Part shown: positions 9,078 to 18,295 of the stretch, piece after piece
Position numbering within the stretch: the stretch's first letter is position 1
Layout: each line of letters opens with the position of its first letter
Made by a program: the position numbers and the translations under genes
Notes under the pieces: model-generated
Told to the model about the DNA's origin: nothing
Databases searched by the model: none
Seen by the model: the letters and a program-made list of their open reading frames with translations, nothing else
DNA from: Aliivibrio wodanis
Lineage (GTDB): Bacteria; Pseudomonadota; Gammaproteobacteria; Enterobacterales; Vibrionaceae
Assembly (NCBI GenBank): GCA_000953695.1
Contig: LN554846.1
Location: 2,798,151-2,862,150 of the forward strand
Length of the DNA stretch: 64,000 nt
Reading direction: 5' to 3'

Positions 9078-9125
9078 CAAAGTTATTTATTCAAATTTAT
9101 TAAGTTATTGACGAGGAACACCTTT

Positions 9126-10658
9126 ATGTCAGCTAAAAAGCCTATGGCTCTAGTTATTCTTGATGGTTACGGTCACCGTGAAGCTCAAGCAGATAACGCA
9201 ATCACAAACGCAAATACTCCAGTTCTTGATGGCCTAATGGCTACTCAACCAAACACACTAATTTCTGCATCTGGTATGGACGTTGGTCTACCTGATGGTC
9301 AAATGGGTAACTCAGAAGTAGGTCACACTAACATCGGCGCTGGTCGTGTTGTATATCAAGATCTTACTCGCATCACTAAAGCAATTTCTGATGGTGAATT
9401 CCAAGAGAACGAAACACTTGTTAACGCTATCGACAAAGCAGTTAAAGCAGACAAAGCTGTTCACATCATGGGCCTTATGTCTCCAGGTGGCGTTCACTCT
9501 CATGAAGATCATATCTACGCAGCAGTAGAAATGGCAGCGGCACGTGGCGCAGAAAAAATCTACCTACACTGCTTCTTAGACGGACGTGATACTCCACCTC
9601 GTTCAGCTGAAAACTCTTTGAAAAACTTCCAAGAGCTATTCGCTAAGCTAGGCAAAGGCCGTGTTGCTTCTCTAATTGGTCGTTACTACGCAATGGACCG
9701 TGACAACAACTGGGATCGCGTACAAAAATCTTACGAGCTAATGACAGAAGCAAAAGGTGAATTTACTTTTGATTCTGCTGTTGAAGGTCTTGAAGCAGCT
9801 TACGCTCGTGAAGAGAACGATGAGTTTGTACAAGCAACTGAAATCAAAGCAGAAGGCGAAGAATCAGCAGCAATCGTTGATGGCGATGCAGTAATCTTCA
9901 TGAACTACCGTGCTGACCGTGCTCGTGAAATCACACGTGCATTCGTTCCTGATTTCGATGGTTTTGCTCGTAACGTATTCCCAGCAATCGATTTTGTTAT
10001 GCTAACTCAATACGCTGCAAACATCCCTCTTCTTTGTGCATTCGCTCCTGCGTCTCTAGAAAATACCTACGGCGAATGGTTATCTAAAGAAGGTAAAACT
10101 CAGCTACGTATTTCTGAAACTGAAAAATACGCACACGTTACTTTCTTCTTCAACGGCGGTATCGAAGACGAGTTTGAAGGCGAGGAACGTCAACTGGTTG
10201 CTTCTCCAAAAGTAGCAACTTACGACCTACAACCTGAAATGAGCGCTCCTGAGCTAACTGAGAAATTAGTTGCTGCAATCAAATCTGGTAAGTACGACGC
10301 TATCGTTTGTAACTTCCCTAACTGTGACATGGTTGGACACACTGGCGTATACGAAGCTGCAGTTAAAGCAATGGAAGCACTTGATGAGTGCATTGGTAAA
10401 GTCGTTGAAGCTATCAAAGAAGTTGATGGCCAAATGCTTATCACTGCCGATCATGGTAATGCCGAAATGATGATCAACCCTGAAACAGGCGGCGTTCACA
10501 CTGCTCACACTAACCTTCCAGTACCTCTTATCTACGTTGGTAGCAAAGCGGTTGAATTTAAAGAAGGCGGTAAACTGTCTGATCTAGCTCCTACTATGCT
10601 AGCGCTAACTGATACAGCAATTCCTTCTGAGATGTCTGGTGAAGTTCTTTTTAAGTAG
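9126..10658 (+). CDS. gpmI: 2,3-bisphosphoglycerate-independent phosphoglycerate mutase
   Basis: GpmI interconverts 3- and 2-phosphoglycerate through a phosphoserine intermediate and needs manganese. The ATG at 9126, preceded by GAGGAACA, gives 510 residues, the family norm. An upstream in-frame start at 9033 would add a non-conserved leader reaching into the repeat island. The alkaline-phosphatase-like core has the metal motif LDGYG (Asp13) and the catalytic serine in NSEVGH (Ser63). Further motifs are [29 protein letters not shown] and ADHGNAE. Codon bias is strong. A HexR-type site lies just upstream. A P-type repeat begins two bases after its TAG. Confidence 0.97.
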   Translation: MSAKKPMALVILDGYGHREAQADNAITNANTPVLDGLMATQPNTLISASGMDVGLPDGQMGNSEVGHTNIGAGRVVYQDLTRITKAISDGEFQENETLVNAIDKAVKADKAVHIMGLMSPGGVHSHEDHIYAAVEMAAARGAEKIYLHCFLDGRDTPPRSAENSLKNFQELFAKLGKGRVASLIGRYYAMDRDNNWDRVQKSYELMTEAKGEFTFDSAVEGLEAAYAREENDEFVQATEIKAEGEESAAIVDGDAVIFMNYRADRAREITRAFVPDFDGFARNVFPAIDFVMLTQYAANIPLLCAFAPASLENTYGEWLSKEGKTQLRISETEKYAHVTFFFNGGIEDEFEGEERQLVASPKVATYDLQPEMSAPELTEKLVAAIKSGKYDAIVCNFPNCDMVGHTGVYEAAVKAMEALDECIGKVVEAIKEVDGQMLITADHGNAEMMINPETGGVHTAHTNLPVPLIYVGSKAVEFKEGGKLSDLAPTMLALTDTAIPSEMSGEVLFK

Positions 10659-10660
10659 AA

Positions 10661-10767
10661 CTATACGCTTTGCTGACTAGAAACTAGACCGCTTCGCTTC
10701 TATAAAATCAAAAGCAATCGCTGTATTCGCTTTTGATTTTATAGTCTCTAGTTAGCGCAGCGTATAG
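10661..10767. repeat. P-Q-Q'-P' hairpin abutting the gpmI stop
   Basis: P (10661-10681) and P' (10747-10767) flank a perfect 16-base inverted repeat, CTATAAAATCAAAAGC/GCTTTTGATTTTATAG, with a 13-base loop. In RNA this would be a hairpin more than 100 nt long placed directly after the gpmI stop codon and before its terminator. It could act as an mRNA-protecting 3' structure. It is the most compact complete copy in the window. Confidence 0.88.
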
Positions 10768-10787
10768 TTTCTAGTTCTGCAAATAGT

Positions 10788-10830
10788 AAAATGCCCACAG
10801 GCTTTATAGTCTGTGGGCATTTTTTGTTTT
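10788..10830 (+). terminator. gpmI rho-independent terminator
   Basis: The arms ATGCCCACAG and CTGTGGGCAT pair perfectly over ten bases with a ten-base loop and a TTTTTGTTTT tail. They lie about 130 bases after the gpmI stop, beyond the repeat hairpin. Confidence 0.88.
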
Positions 10831-10839
10831 AGTCGAAAA

Positions 10840-11150
10840 AGAGCTCAGATCTCTTCGCTGGCAGAATTCAGGAGTGGTTGTTGAAATAACTGCGACCACA
10901 ATATAGCTCCTCCCCTTTATCGCTATAGTCACTTGGCTGAAAACATCAATATAAGGGGAGGCAGGGAGGGGTTGGTTATATATAACTAGAAACGATACGC
11001 TGCGCTAACTAGACCGCTTCGCTCCTATAAGAGCAAGAGCTAATACCATACTCATTTTAATCTTCCTGAATTCTGAAACCTGAGCCTTGCTTTTTCGCTC
11101 TTACTCACCCCTCGAGGACGAAGTCCGTCCTCGTAGCGAAGCGTCCTGCT
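10840..11150. repeat. Repeat island between gpmI and galE
   Basis: Contents are an R-like module (about 10850-10885), a single Y-type hairpin in reverse orientation (about 10910-10975, CTCCTCCCCTTT...AAGGGGAGG), a P copy with one change (10993-11013), a CTATAAGAGCAAGAGC arm, a CTGAATTCTGAAACCTGAG module and a T module (11108-11148). The T module ends about three bases from the galE stop. The whole gap 10659-11151 lacks a gene. Confidence 0.8.
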
Positions 11151-11151
11151 T

Positions 11152-12159
11152 TTAGTACCCTTTCGGGTTATTCGACTGCCAGCGCCACGTATCTTCTGTC
11201 ATATCATCAAGAGACAACTTCGCTTCCCACTTCAACTCTTCACGCGCTTTATCTGGGTCTGCCCAACATTCTGCGATATCGCCTGGACGACGTGGGGCAA
11301 TTTTATGCGGAACCGGAACACCTGCTGTTTTAGAGAACGCTTCAGCCATCTGTAAAACACTGTAGCCTTTACCTGTACCCAAATTATAGATATGAAGGCC
11401 GGCTTCTTTACCTTTGTACTTCAGTGCGGCTAAATGTCCATCAGCCAAGTCCACCACATGGATATAGTCACGAACACCAGTGCCATCAACGGTTGGGTAA
11501 TCATCACCAAATACCGATAAAAACTCACGACGACCAACTGCGACTTGTGAGATGAAAGGCATTAAATTGTTTGGGATACCTTGAGGATCTTCACCCATGC
11601 TGCCTGATTTATGAGAGCCAACAGGATTAAAGTAACGCAATAATGTCACGCTCATTTCTGGATATGCTTTTTGAATATCCGTTAAGCACTCTTCAACAAT
11701 TAGTTTACTGCGACCATATGGGTTCGTTGCTGATGTAGGGAAATTTTCATTGATCGGCACTGATGCAGGATCACCATAAACGGTTGCAGATGAACTAAAT
11801 ACAATACTATTCACGCCCGCTTTACGCATTTCTTCAACTAATACCAAAGTACCTGAAACGTTGTTATCGTAATACATGATAGGCTTTTCAACCGACTCAC
11901 CTACCGCTTTCAAGCCTGCAAAGTGGATCACACTATCAATTTGGTTTTCAGCAAAGATGGTCGCTAAGATTTTAGGATCACGAATATCACCCTCATAAAA
12001 TTTAGGTTTCACACCAACCAAAGCTTCGATACGATCAAGCACCACTTCTTTACTGTTGTATAAGTTATCGAGAATGATTGGCGTTAAGCCTGCTTCAATC
12101 ATTTGTACACATGTGTGGCTACCGATGTAACCCATTCCGCCAGTGACTAATATGTTCAT
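11152..12159 (-). CDS. galE: UDP-glucose 4-epimerase
   Basis: The 335-residue protein is GalE, a short-chain-dehydrogenase-type enzyme that uses bound NAD to interconvert UDP-glucose and UDP-galactose for galactose use and surface polysaccharides. The Rossmann motif GGMGYIGSH is at 7-15, the catalytic SSS at 122-124, and Tyr148/Lys152 in [17 protein letters not shown] and [13 protein letters not shown] segments follow. Length matches E. coli (338). No other gal gene is beside it, so it is probably a housekeeping or polysaccharide epimerase. The gene upstream on the same strand is separated by a repeat island. Confidence 0.95.
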   Translation of the reverse strand: MNILVTGGMGYIGSHTCVQMIEAGLTPIILDNLYNSKEVVLDRIEALVGVKPKFYEGDIRDPKILATIFAENQIDSVIHFAGLKAVGESVEKPIMYYDNNVSGTLVLVEEMRKAGVNSIVFSSSATVYGDPASVPINENFPTSATNPYGRSKLIVEECLTDIQKAYPEMSVTLLRYFNPVGSHKSGSMGEDPQGIPNNLMPFISQVAVGRREFLSVFGDDYPTVDGTGVRDYIHVVDLADGHLAALKYKGKEAGLHIYNLGTGKGYSVLQMAEAFSKTAGVPVPHKIAPRRPGDIAECWADPDKAREELKWEAKLSLDDMTEDTWRWQSNNPKGY

Positions 12160-12179
12160 TTTGTTCTCTATTTTTAATT

Positions 12180-12300
12180 GTAGAAAGAAGAGCCTATACG
12201 CTACGCTAACTAAAAACTAGGTTTCAGGGCGCTTCGCTTGCAGGCTTCAGGGGCATTCGCTTTTGATCTTCCTGAAACCTGAGTCCTGAACCCTACACTT
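12180..12300. repeat. Repeat island between DHH gene and galE
   Basis: A P copy (12194-12214, with two changes) is followed by GGTTTCAGGGCGCTTCGCTTGC and the inverted module TTTTGATCTTCCTGAAACCTGAG. It fills the gap between two minus-strand genes and begins shortly after the 3' end of the DHH gene. Confidence 0.7.
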
Positions 12301-12312
12301 TTGCTTACGATC

Positions 12313-13266
12313 TTAATATTTACCTTCAACCACTTTAACAAACTCTGCAATAGACTCTTTCGGCAACGCATTAATTCCCGCCGCCGCTTCACGTCCACCA
12401 CCGGTTTCAAACGAGCTACAGATCTCGCCCGCACCTTGCTTATTATTCAACGGGGCTCGCAGTGACACCATATACGTGCCATCTATATTTTGCGTTAATA
12501 CCGCATGAGCTGAATCGGGGTTTTGATTTGCAAGAAGATTACCATACACACCACTAATACGACGTGCCCATGCCTTGTTTGGTAATTCAAATAATCCCAG
12601 TTTCTCACTTTTATGCAGTGCTTGAATCGCAAGGGCATTATCCATATCCGATTGATAGGCAGTTTGAAGCTGATAAAAAGGAGAGGCTTTATCGGCAATT
12701 ACATCAAAAGGAGAAGAGTATTTTAATAACGCTTGATATAAGTCAGCAGGATCAAAGTGTAAATCCTCAACCTTAGCTCCATAACCATTATAGTTGATTA
12801 AGGTACCCAACTCTTTTAGCTGTTCTTTTTGCTCAACAGATAAACCGGCAGCGTCTGCCAAGTCATCCGCTTTAGCAATTAAGTTATCACCATAAGCAGC
12901 GGTAATCGCCCACTCATGAAACTGGCCATCTAATAGATGATCGATAATCAATGCAGTACACGTATTGGCATCTAAATCGATATGAGCAGATAGGTTCTCA
13001 TGCTCAGGGATCTCACCCGCACGATGATGATCAGCATAAAACACCTCAGCGCCAGAGCTTAAAGCAAGCTCTAGACCTACCATGTTCTTTTCCATCGAGA
13101 TGTCTAATACCGTAAGTTTATCACCCGATTTAGCTTCTATTTTTGCCACAAGATTAATGTCTCGTTTCACACCAGTCACTAACTGAGAGTCCAAAGGTGA
13201 AGCAAGGCGTAATTGAAGCAGTGCGATAATGCCGTCAGCATCACCATTAAAAATATCGTAGTTCAT
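12313..13266 (-). CDS. DHH/DHHA1-family phosphoesterase
   Basis: The 317-residue protein has a DHH catalytic domain, with the metal motif NGDADG at 7-12, LDIS near 54-57 and the name-giving DHH at 79-81 (YADHHRAG). The C-terminal DHHA1 domain is GGGREAAAG at about 289-297. Family members cleave phosphodiester bonds in nucleotides, cyclic dinucleotides or short oligonucleotides. The substrate cannot be assigned here. Arg replaces the His usually found in the GGGHxxAAG motif, which may alter substrate choice. It lies alone on the minus strand between galE and the CrbS-like kinase gene. Confidence 0.82.
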   Translation of the reverse strand: MNYDIFNGDADGIIALLQLRLASPLDSQLVTGVKRDINLVAKIEAKSGDKLTVLDISMEKNMVGLELALSSGAEVFYADHHRAGEIPEHENLSAHIDLDANTCTALIIDHLLDGQFHEWAITAAYGDNLIAKADDLADAAGLSVEQKEQLKELGTLINYNGYGAKVEDLHFDPADLYQALLKYSSPFDVIADKASPFYQLQTAYQSDMDNALAIQALHKSEKLGLFELPNKAWARRISGVYGNLLANQNPDSAHAVLTQNIDGTYMVSLRAPLNNKQGAGEICSSFETGGGREAAAGINALPKESIAEFVKVVEGKY

Positions 13267-13354
13267 TATCAGTCCGTTGTTATAATTTATATAGTGACAC
13301 TATATCATTTTCAAAAACAATGCGCCGCATGGCTGTAATATCATCATTATTGCT

Positions 13355-16300
13355 TTAAGAATGACGGTTTAACACCGCTCTAAGTTTTAAGGGTTTTACT
13401 GGTTTTGAAATAAAACCAAAGCCGTTACTTTTAATACACTCTAATAAATCATCTGTTTTATCTGCACTAATCATCACACCTTCAAACGTATTTCCTAAAC
13501 GTAAACGACATTGCTGCAATACTTCTAAGCCAGTACGCTCGTTATCCAGACGATAATCAGAAAAAATAACATCAGGGATCCAACCACCTTCTAAACTGCG
13601 TAAACTTCCCATCAGATCAGTCGCGATTTTTACCTCACACCCCCAGCGCTCAAGTAATGATTCCATTCCAACTAAAATATCAGGTTCATTATCAACGCAT
13701 AAAACACGTAGATGGCTTAATGGCAGTTCTTCTTTTTCAACTACATCCGAAATATGACTCTCTACCATTACCCCTCTTTCTAAAGCTACTGAGAATACCG
13801 AACCTTTACTCACCCAAGATCTTAAAGAAATAGTATGCCCAAGAGCATGAGAAATACCTCTTGCTATCGCTAGCCCAAGCCCTAACCCTTGATCTGCTCG
13901 ACTTTGATCCACCCGAGTAAATTCATCAAAAATAGCTTGTTGTTTTTCTTCTGGTATCCCAATGCCATTATCCCAAACATCAATGCGGATTTGTTCTTTG
14001 ACTCGTCTCGCCCCTAAAATAACTTTACCTTTTGGATTATATCGAAATGCATTTGTTAAAAAATTCTGAACCACTCTACGCAACAATTTAGGATCAGAAT
14101 CCACGACCACGTTAGAATGAATCACTGAAAATTCAATACCTTGCTGTTTTGCTAATGCACCAAATTCTGCTTCTAAATTAGAGAATAAACTACTCAATGA
14201 AAACCCATGAACATGAGTTTCTAATTTACCTGCCTCTAAACGAGAAATATCAAGCAAATCACCAATCAACTCTTCCGCAGCTCCAAGGGCGCTTTCAATA
14301 TGTCCTGATATTTTTTCTGTTTCAGGATCTTTGGCTACTTCACTTAACGATGATGCAAATAAACGAGCAGCATTAAGAGGTTGCATTAAATCGTGGCTAA
14401 CTGCGGCTAATAAACGAGTTTTAGATTGAGATGTTAATTCTGCATTTTGAGTCGCACTAACCAAACGCTGATTTAACTTTTCAAGTTCCTTTGTTCTTTC
14501 ATGTACCCGAGATTCTAAAGTCTCATTGGTTTCTTTTAGTGTTTTTTCTGCTTGCCTAAAAACCGTAATATCAGTAAAACTCATTACGAAACCACCATTA
14601 GGCATAGGGTTTCCTTGTACTTCAATTACTTGACCATCTGGACGAATTCGTGAAGATACGTGCCGAGTCCCTCGTTCTAAATGTTCTACACGCCGCTTTA
14701 CGTGAATTTCTGGATCTCCAGGACCACAAAGACCTTGTTCCGCATTGTGCCGAATTACATCTGCAATCGGACGACCTACTTGAATTAATCCAGGAGGAAA
14801 AGTAAATAACTCTAAATACCGTTGATTCCATGCGACCAACTTCATCTGCTTATCTACTACTGCAATTCCTTGGCTGATATGCTCAATCGCACCTTGTAAT
14901 AACCCTCGGCTAAAGTCATACAATTCAGAGGCTTCATCTACAATAGTCGCAACTTCTTCCAACTGCATATTTCTTCCCTGAAGTGCGGAAGTAAGTACTA
15001 GACGAGAAGACGAAGCCCCAAATACTCCCGCTAATACGCGTTCAGTATGCCGAATTAATTGAGAATTAGCCTGTTGTTGTGGAAGTAACTCTTCACCTTG
15101 CTGCTGTGAAAATTGCTGAAATGCTTTCTGAGCTCGGCGGCGCCCGACAAACCGAGACGCTAACATTTCTAACTCCCCAACAGTGACGCGAGTTTGATAA
15201 ACACTGACATCTTCATTTTCAGGTAATGGCGCACCGATAAAAGACGCCGCTTGTAATCGTTCACTTAACGATGCTCTAGTCACTAAAGATACAAGAATAA
15301 AAAGCATAGAGTTTAAGCCTAGACTCGTCATCATCCCCCAATCAGACGTTTTTACTTCTAATGAAGCTAACCAGTTTGGCGGAGTAATTACCCATAATAA
15401 AAAATTAGTTTCGGCACTGCCTGCTAACATCTGAGTTTGGCTCATTAAAGTAATTAACCAAACAACAAAACCAATCGCTAAGCCTGCATATACTCCTTTT
15501 TTATTTCCTTGCCGCCAATACAGACCTCCAATTAATGCAGGAGCAAACTGTGCTATGGCAGCAAAAGCTAATAATCCAATAACAGATAACGATTCTATTG
15601 TGTCTAATGCTTGATAAAACCCCCACGCACCCATTAATAATAAAACTATCAGCAATCGTCTAATTGTTACTAATAATTTAGAAAAATGACCAAATGAATG
15701 TGCTGTGGTTTTTACTCGACGTAATAATAGAGGCAAAACTAAATCGTTAGATACCATGATAGCCAATGCAATCGTTGAAACAATTACCATACCACTAGCG
15801 GCTGATGTTCCTCCGACAAAAGCCAATAAAGCCATCAATTCAGACCCCATAGATAAAGGGACGCTGATAATAAAGGCATCACTAGAAGCATCAGAAAGTA
15901 ATGCTTGTCCCGCCCATGAAATAGGCAGCACAAATAACCCCATTAATAAGAGATAAAGAGGGAATAGCCAACGAGCAGTACGTAGATCTTGCGCTCGTTC
16001 GTTCTCAACAACAATGGTATGAAACTGACGAGGTAAGCAGATGATCGCAGCCATAGTCAGTAAGGTATGAAATAATAACGTAATGAGATTTGGTGATTGA
16101 TAAGTTTCTTTAGCTACCTTTATCAGATCTATATTAGGTTCTGAATAAGCCAAATAGACAATAAATCCCCCCACAGAAAAAAAAGCAATCAGCTTAACAA
16201 GCGACTCAAAGGCGACCGCCATCATCAAGCCTCGATGATGCTCTGTAGTATCAATATGGCGAGTACCAAAAAGAATAGTAAAAATCGCTAGTGCTCCGCC

Positions 16301-16789
16301 AACAAACCAAGAAATATGGCCTTCTTGATACCCTAAATCTTGAGCCAAATTCGGAGCAACAAAATCTAACCCCATAGTTATCCCCCGTAGCTGTAAAGCA
16401 ATATAGGGTAAAATGCCAATCACCGCGATAATGGTGATAACCCCAGCTAATCCTTGGGATTTACCGTAACGGGCAGCAATGAAATCAGCAATAGAAGTAA
16501 TGTGTTCACGCTTTGCTATTAAAATAATTCTGGCTAAAAAACGCCATGCAAAAACAAACACAAAAATGGGAGCAAGATAAATGGGAAGGAAAGACCACGG
16601 GTTACTGGTGGCTTGGCCTACGGTGCCATAAAAGGTCCATGAGGTGCAATAAACTGCAATCGAAAGACTGTAAATCCACGGACGATAACGAGCTAGCCAC
16701 CCTTTTTGCCTATCACCATACCAGGCAATTAAAAATAATAATCCTAAATATGCCAGCGATACTGGCACCACAATCCATCCTTGTGTCAT
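13355..16789 (-). CDS. crbS: CrbS-like SLC5/PAS hybrid histidine kinase
   Basis: This inner-membrane protein of about 1144 residues joins four parts. They are an SSF/SLC5 sodium:solute symporter-like N-terminus (1-500, about 13 membrane segments), a PAS domain near 635-745, and HisKA with the phospho-acceptor His near 800 (AAVSHDLMQPLNAARL) followed by HATPase_c (DNGIGIP, GLGLGLAI). Last is a receiver domain from about 1025 with Asp near 1079 (IFSDYRL) and a late Lys in SKPVKP. This is the CbrA/CrbS architecture. In Vibrio cholerae CrbS with CrbR activates acs, and acs lies 4 kb away here. The crbR partner is not in the window. ATG at 16789 (AAGGA six bases before) is preferred to the overlapping GTG at 16792. 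Confidence 0.88.
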   Translation of the reverse strand: MTQGWIVVPVSLAYLGLLFLIAWYGDRQKGWLARYRPWIYSLSIAVYCTSWTFYGTVGQATSNPWSFLPIYLAPIFVFVFAWRFLARIILIAKREHITSIADFIAARYGKSQGLAGVITIIAVIGILPYIALQLRGITMGLDFVAPNLAQDLGYQEGHISWFVGGALAIFTILFGTRHIDTTEHHRGLMMAVAFESLVKLIAFFSVGGFIVYLAYSEPNIDLIKVAKETYQSPNLITLLFHTLLTMAAIICLPRQFHTIVVENERAQDLRTARWLFPLYLLLMGLFVLPISWAGQALLSDASSDAFIISVPLSMGSELMALLAFVGGTSAASGMVIVSTIALAIMVSNDLVLPLLLRRVKTTAHSFGHFSKLLVTIRRLLIVLLLMGAWGFYQALDTIESLSVIGLLAFAAIAQFAPALIGGLYWRQGNKKGVYAGLAIGFVVWLITLMSQTQMLAGSAETNFLLWVITPPNWLASLEVKTSDWGMMTSLGLNSMLFILVSLVTRASLSERLQAASFIGAPLPENEDVSVYQTRVTVGELEMLASRFVGRRRAQKAFQQFSQQQGEELLPQQQANSQLIRHTERVLAGVFGASSSRLVLTSALQGRNMQLEEVATIVDEASELYDFSRGLLQGAIEHISQGIAVVDKQMKLVAWNQRYLELFTFPPGLIQVGRPIADVIRHNAEQGLCGPGDPEIHVKRRVEHLERGTRHVSSRIRPDGQVIEVQGNPMPNGGFVMSFTDITVFRQAEKTLKETNETLESRVHERTKELEKLNQRLVSATQNAELTSQSKTRLLAAVSHDLMQPLNAARLFASSLSEVAKDPETEKISGHIESALGAAEELIGDLLDISRLEAGKLETHVHGFSLSSLFSNLEAEFGALAKQQGIEFSVIHSNVVVDSDPKLLRRVVQNFLTNAFRYNPKGKVILGARRVKEQIRIDVWDNGIGIPEEKQQAIFDEFTRVDQSRADQGLGLGLAIARGISHALGHTISLRSWVSKGSVFSVALERGVMVESHISDVVEKEELPLSHLRVLCVDNEPDILVGMESLLERWGCEVKIATDLMGSLRSLEGGWIPDVIFSDYRLDNERTGLEVLQQCRLRLGNTFEGVMISADKTDDLLECIKSNGFGFISKPVKPLKLRAVLNRHS

Positions 16790-16824
16790 CACTCATCCTT
16801 GGTGATACCACTCTAGTGCCATAA

Positions 16825-16872
16825 AAAACGCTAGAAGGGTACAAATACTCTGTAGCACCATTCTAGCGTTTT
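16825..16872 (-). terminator. Terminator of the MFS gene
   Basis: AAAACGCTAGAA and TTCTAGCGTTTT form a 12-base stem. On the minus strand it is followed by further T residues. It separates the MFS transporter gene from the kinase gene, so these are probably not one operon. Confidence 0.75.
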
Positions 16873-16936
16873 ATTATTACTTCGTTTTTATACAAGCCAA
16901 CAAATGTGACTGTAACAATGTAATTAATTAGATGAG

Positions 16937-18082
16937 TTATTTATCGTTTACTTTATCCAATTTTATCATTAGAGCAAAAATCCCCATTGCTGCCATTATC
17001 CAGAAAATATTCGCTCCCCATACTTCATAACCCCAGCCACTTAATGTCGTCATTAATGCAATAAAAGCACCTAAAGGAATCGCGTTATATAAGGCTTGTA
17101 GAGGGATCATTTTGTTTTGAGGAAATTTTTGTATATATTGGATTGCAGCTAGGTGCGCCATAGCAAATGTAACACCGTGCAATGCTTGAACTAACACTAA
17201 GGCAAATAAATCCGTCGTTGCTGCAGTTAATCCCCAGCGAACCATTACACCAACAGCAGCGACTTTAAATAACGTTGATATCTTCCATCCTGAAAACAAT
17301 TGCTTACTAAAAGCAAATACCATTACCTCAGCAACAACACCTAAGCTCCATAAATAACCAATGGTACTTTCTTGATAGCCCGACTCTTTCCAGTAGATAG
17401 AACTAAAACTGTAATACGCTGCATGACTGCCTTGAATTAAAGAAACCAAAATAATGAATTTTAATACTGGTGCTTCTGTTAATAATGCAAGCAATGGTGG
17501 ACGAGTTTGATCTTCTTCAGAAACCGATACTGGCATTGGGTTAGGGTTTCGCATCACTAAAAACAGTGCCGCTAATATCCCAGCAATCGCGGTATACACG
17601 ATCATATCGGTACCAAAGCCTGACACTAAATAACCCACTACCGTAGAGCCGGCAATAAAACTCACCGAACCCCATAAACGAGTTCGACCGTAATCTAGTA
17701 AATTATTCTTCGCGTAATAGTTTGTCATCGCATCAGACAATGGAACTGCAGGACCACAGGATAAATTAAAGAGCACCGTGACAAATGCCATCCACCAGAA
17801 ACTTCCCCCATTAATTAAAAACAGACCAAGTGCAATTAACGAGGCGAAAGTAAGAATTCGTAACGCGGGAATTAAGTATTCAACCTTATGCAAACGAGGA
17901 GTTATTACCAAGTTCGCTACACAACGCGTCGCAAAACCTAAACCAATTAAGACTCCGATATCTCCAGCAGATACGCCTTGGTCTTCAAACCACAGCGCCC
18001 AAAATGGTAAATAGACACCATAGGCGAAAAAGAACCCACCAAAATATTGAGAGATCCAAGCAAAAGGAGAAACGCGAAACAT
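16937..18082 (-). CDS. MFS transporter, HcaT/3-phenylpropionate type
   Basis: The roughly 381-residue protein has twelve hydrophobic helices and resembles the MFS_1-like branch that includes HcaT and nucleoside-type permeases. Visible features are FRVSPFAWISQYFGGFFFAYG at the start and the small loop RTRLWGSVSFIAG in the middle. The substrate is not predictable. I prefer ATG at 18082 over an upstream TTG at 18094. It is divergent from the DUF294 gene and shares a 200-base promoter region with it. The same neighbour lies beside the acetate-switch kinase in other vibrios, as far as I recall. Confidence 0.78.
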   Translation of the reverse strand: MFRVSPFAWISQYFGGFFFAYGVYLPFWALWFEDQGVSAGDIGVLIGLGFATRCVANLVITPRLHKVEYLIPALRILTFASLIALGLFLINGGSFWWMAFVTVLFNLSCGPAVPLSDAMTNYYAKNNLLDYGRTRLWGSVSFIAGSTVVGYLVSGFGTDMIVYTAIAGILAALFLVMRNPNPMPVSVSEEDQTRPPLLALLTEAPVLKFIILVSLIQGSHAAYYSFSSIYWKESGYQESTIGYLWSLGVVAEVMVFAFSKQLFSGWKISTLFKVAAVGVMVRWGLTAATTDLFALVLVQALHGVTFAMAHLAAIQYIQKFPQNKMIPLQALYNAIPLGAFIALMTTLSGWGYEVWGANIFWIMAAMGIFALMIKLDKVNDK

Positions 18083-18223
18083 GACAATGTCCAAAGGGAA
18101 TAAAAAGAGACGCTCATTATGGCATTGTATTTGTTTATAAAAAGGGAAAACAAAAGAGAAGAAAAGTGCACCTTTTAAAATGTGACTTCGCCTTCAAATT
18201 TCACACCTTTTATGAAAACTCTA

Positions 18224-18233
18224 GACTAAAGTC
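18224..18233. promoter_or_regulatory. GACTAAAGTC inverted repeat upstream of the DUF294 operon
   Basis: GACT-AA-AGTC is a short dyad placed 62 bases before the DUF294 gene. The identical ten bases occur 131 bases before acs (20833-20842), each time preceded by CTCT. Being shared by the two putative CrbR-controlled promoters makes it a candidate activator site, but this is inference. Confidence 0.45.
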
Positions 18234-18295
18234 GTCTTCATTCTTAGTTCATTTCTAGCGAGAATAGAAAAAATCGTCGATTAAAGGATGGAGTT

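Noticed and set aside
13355..18094. CrbS-like kinase gene and MFS gene as one operon
   Set aside because: A strong hairpin terminator lies between them (16825-16872).
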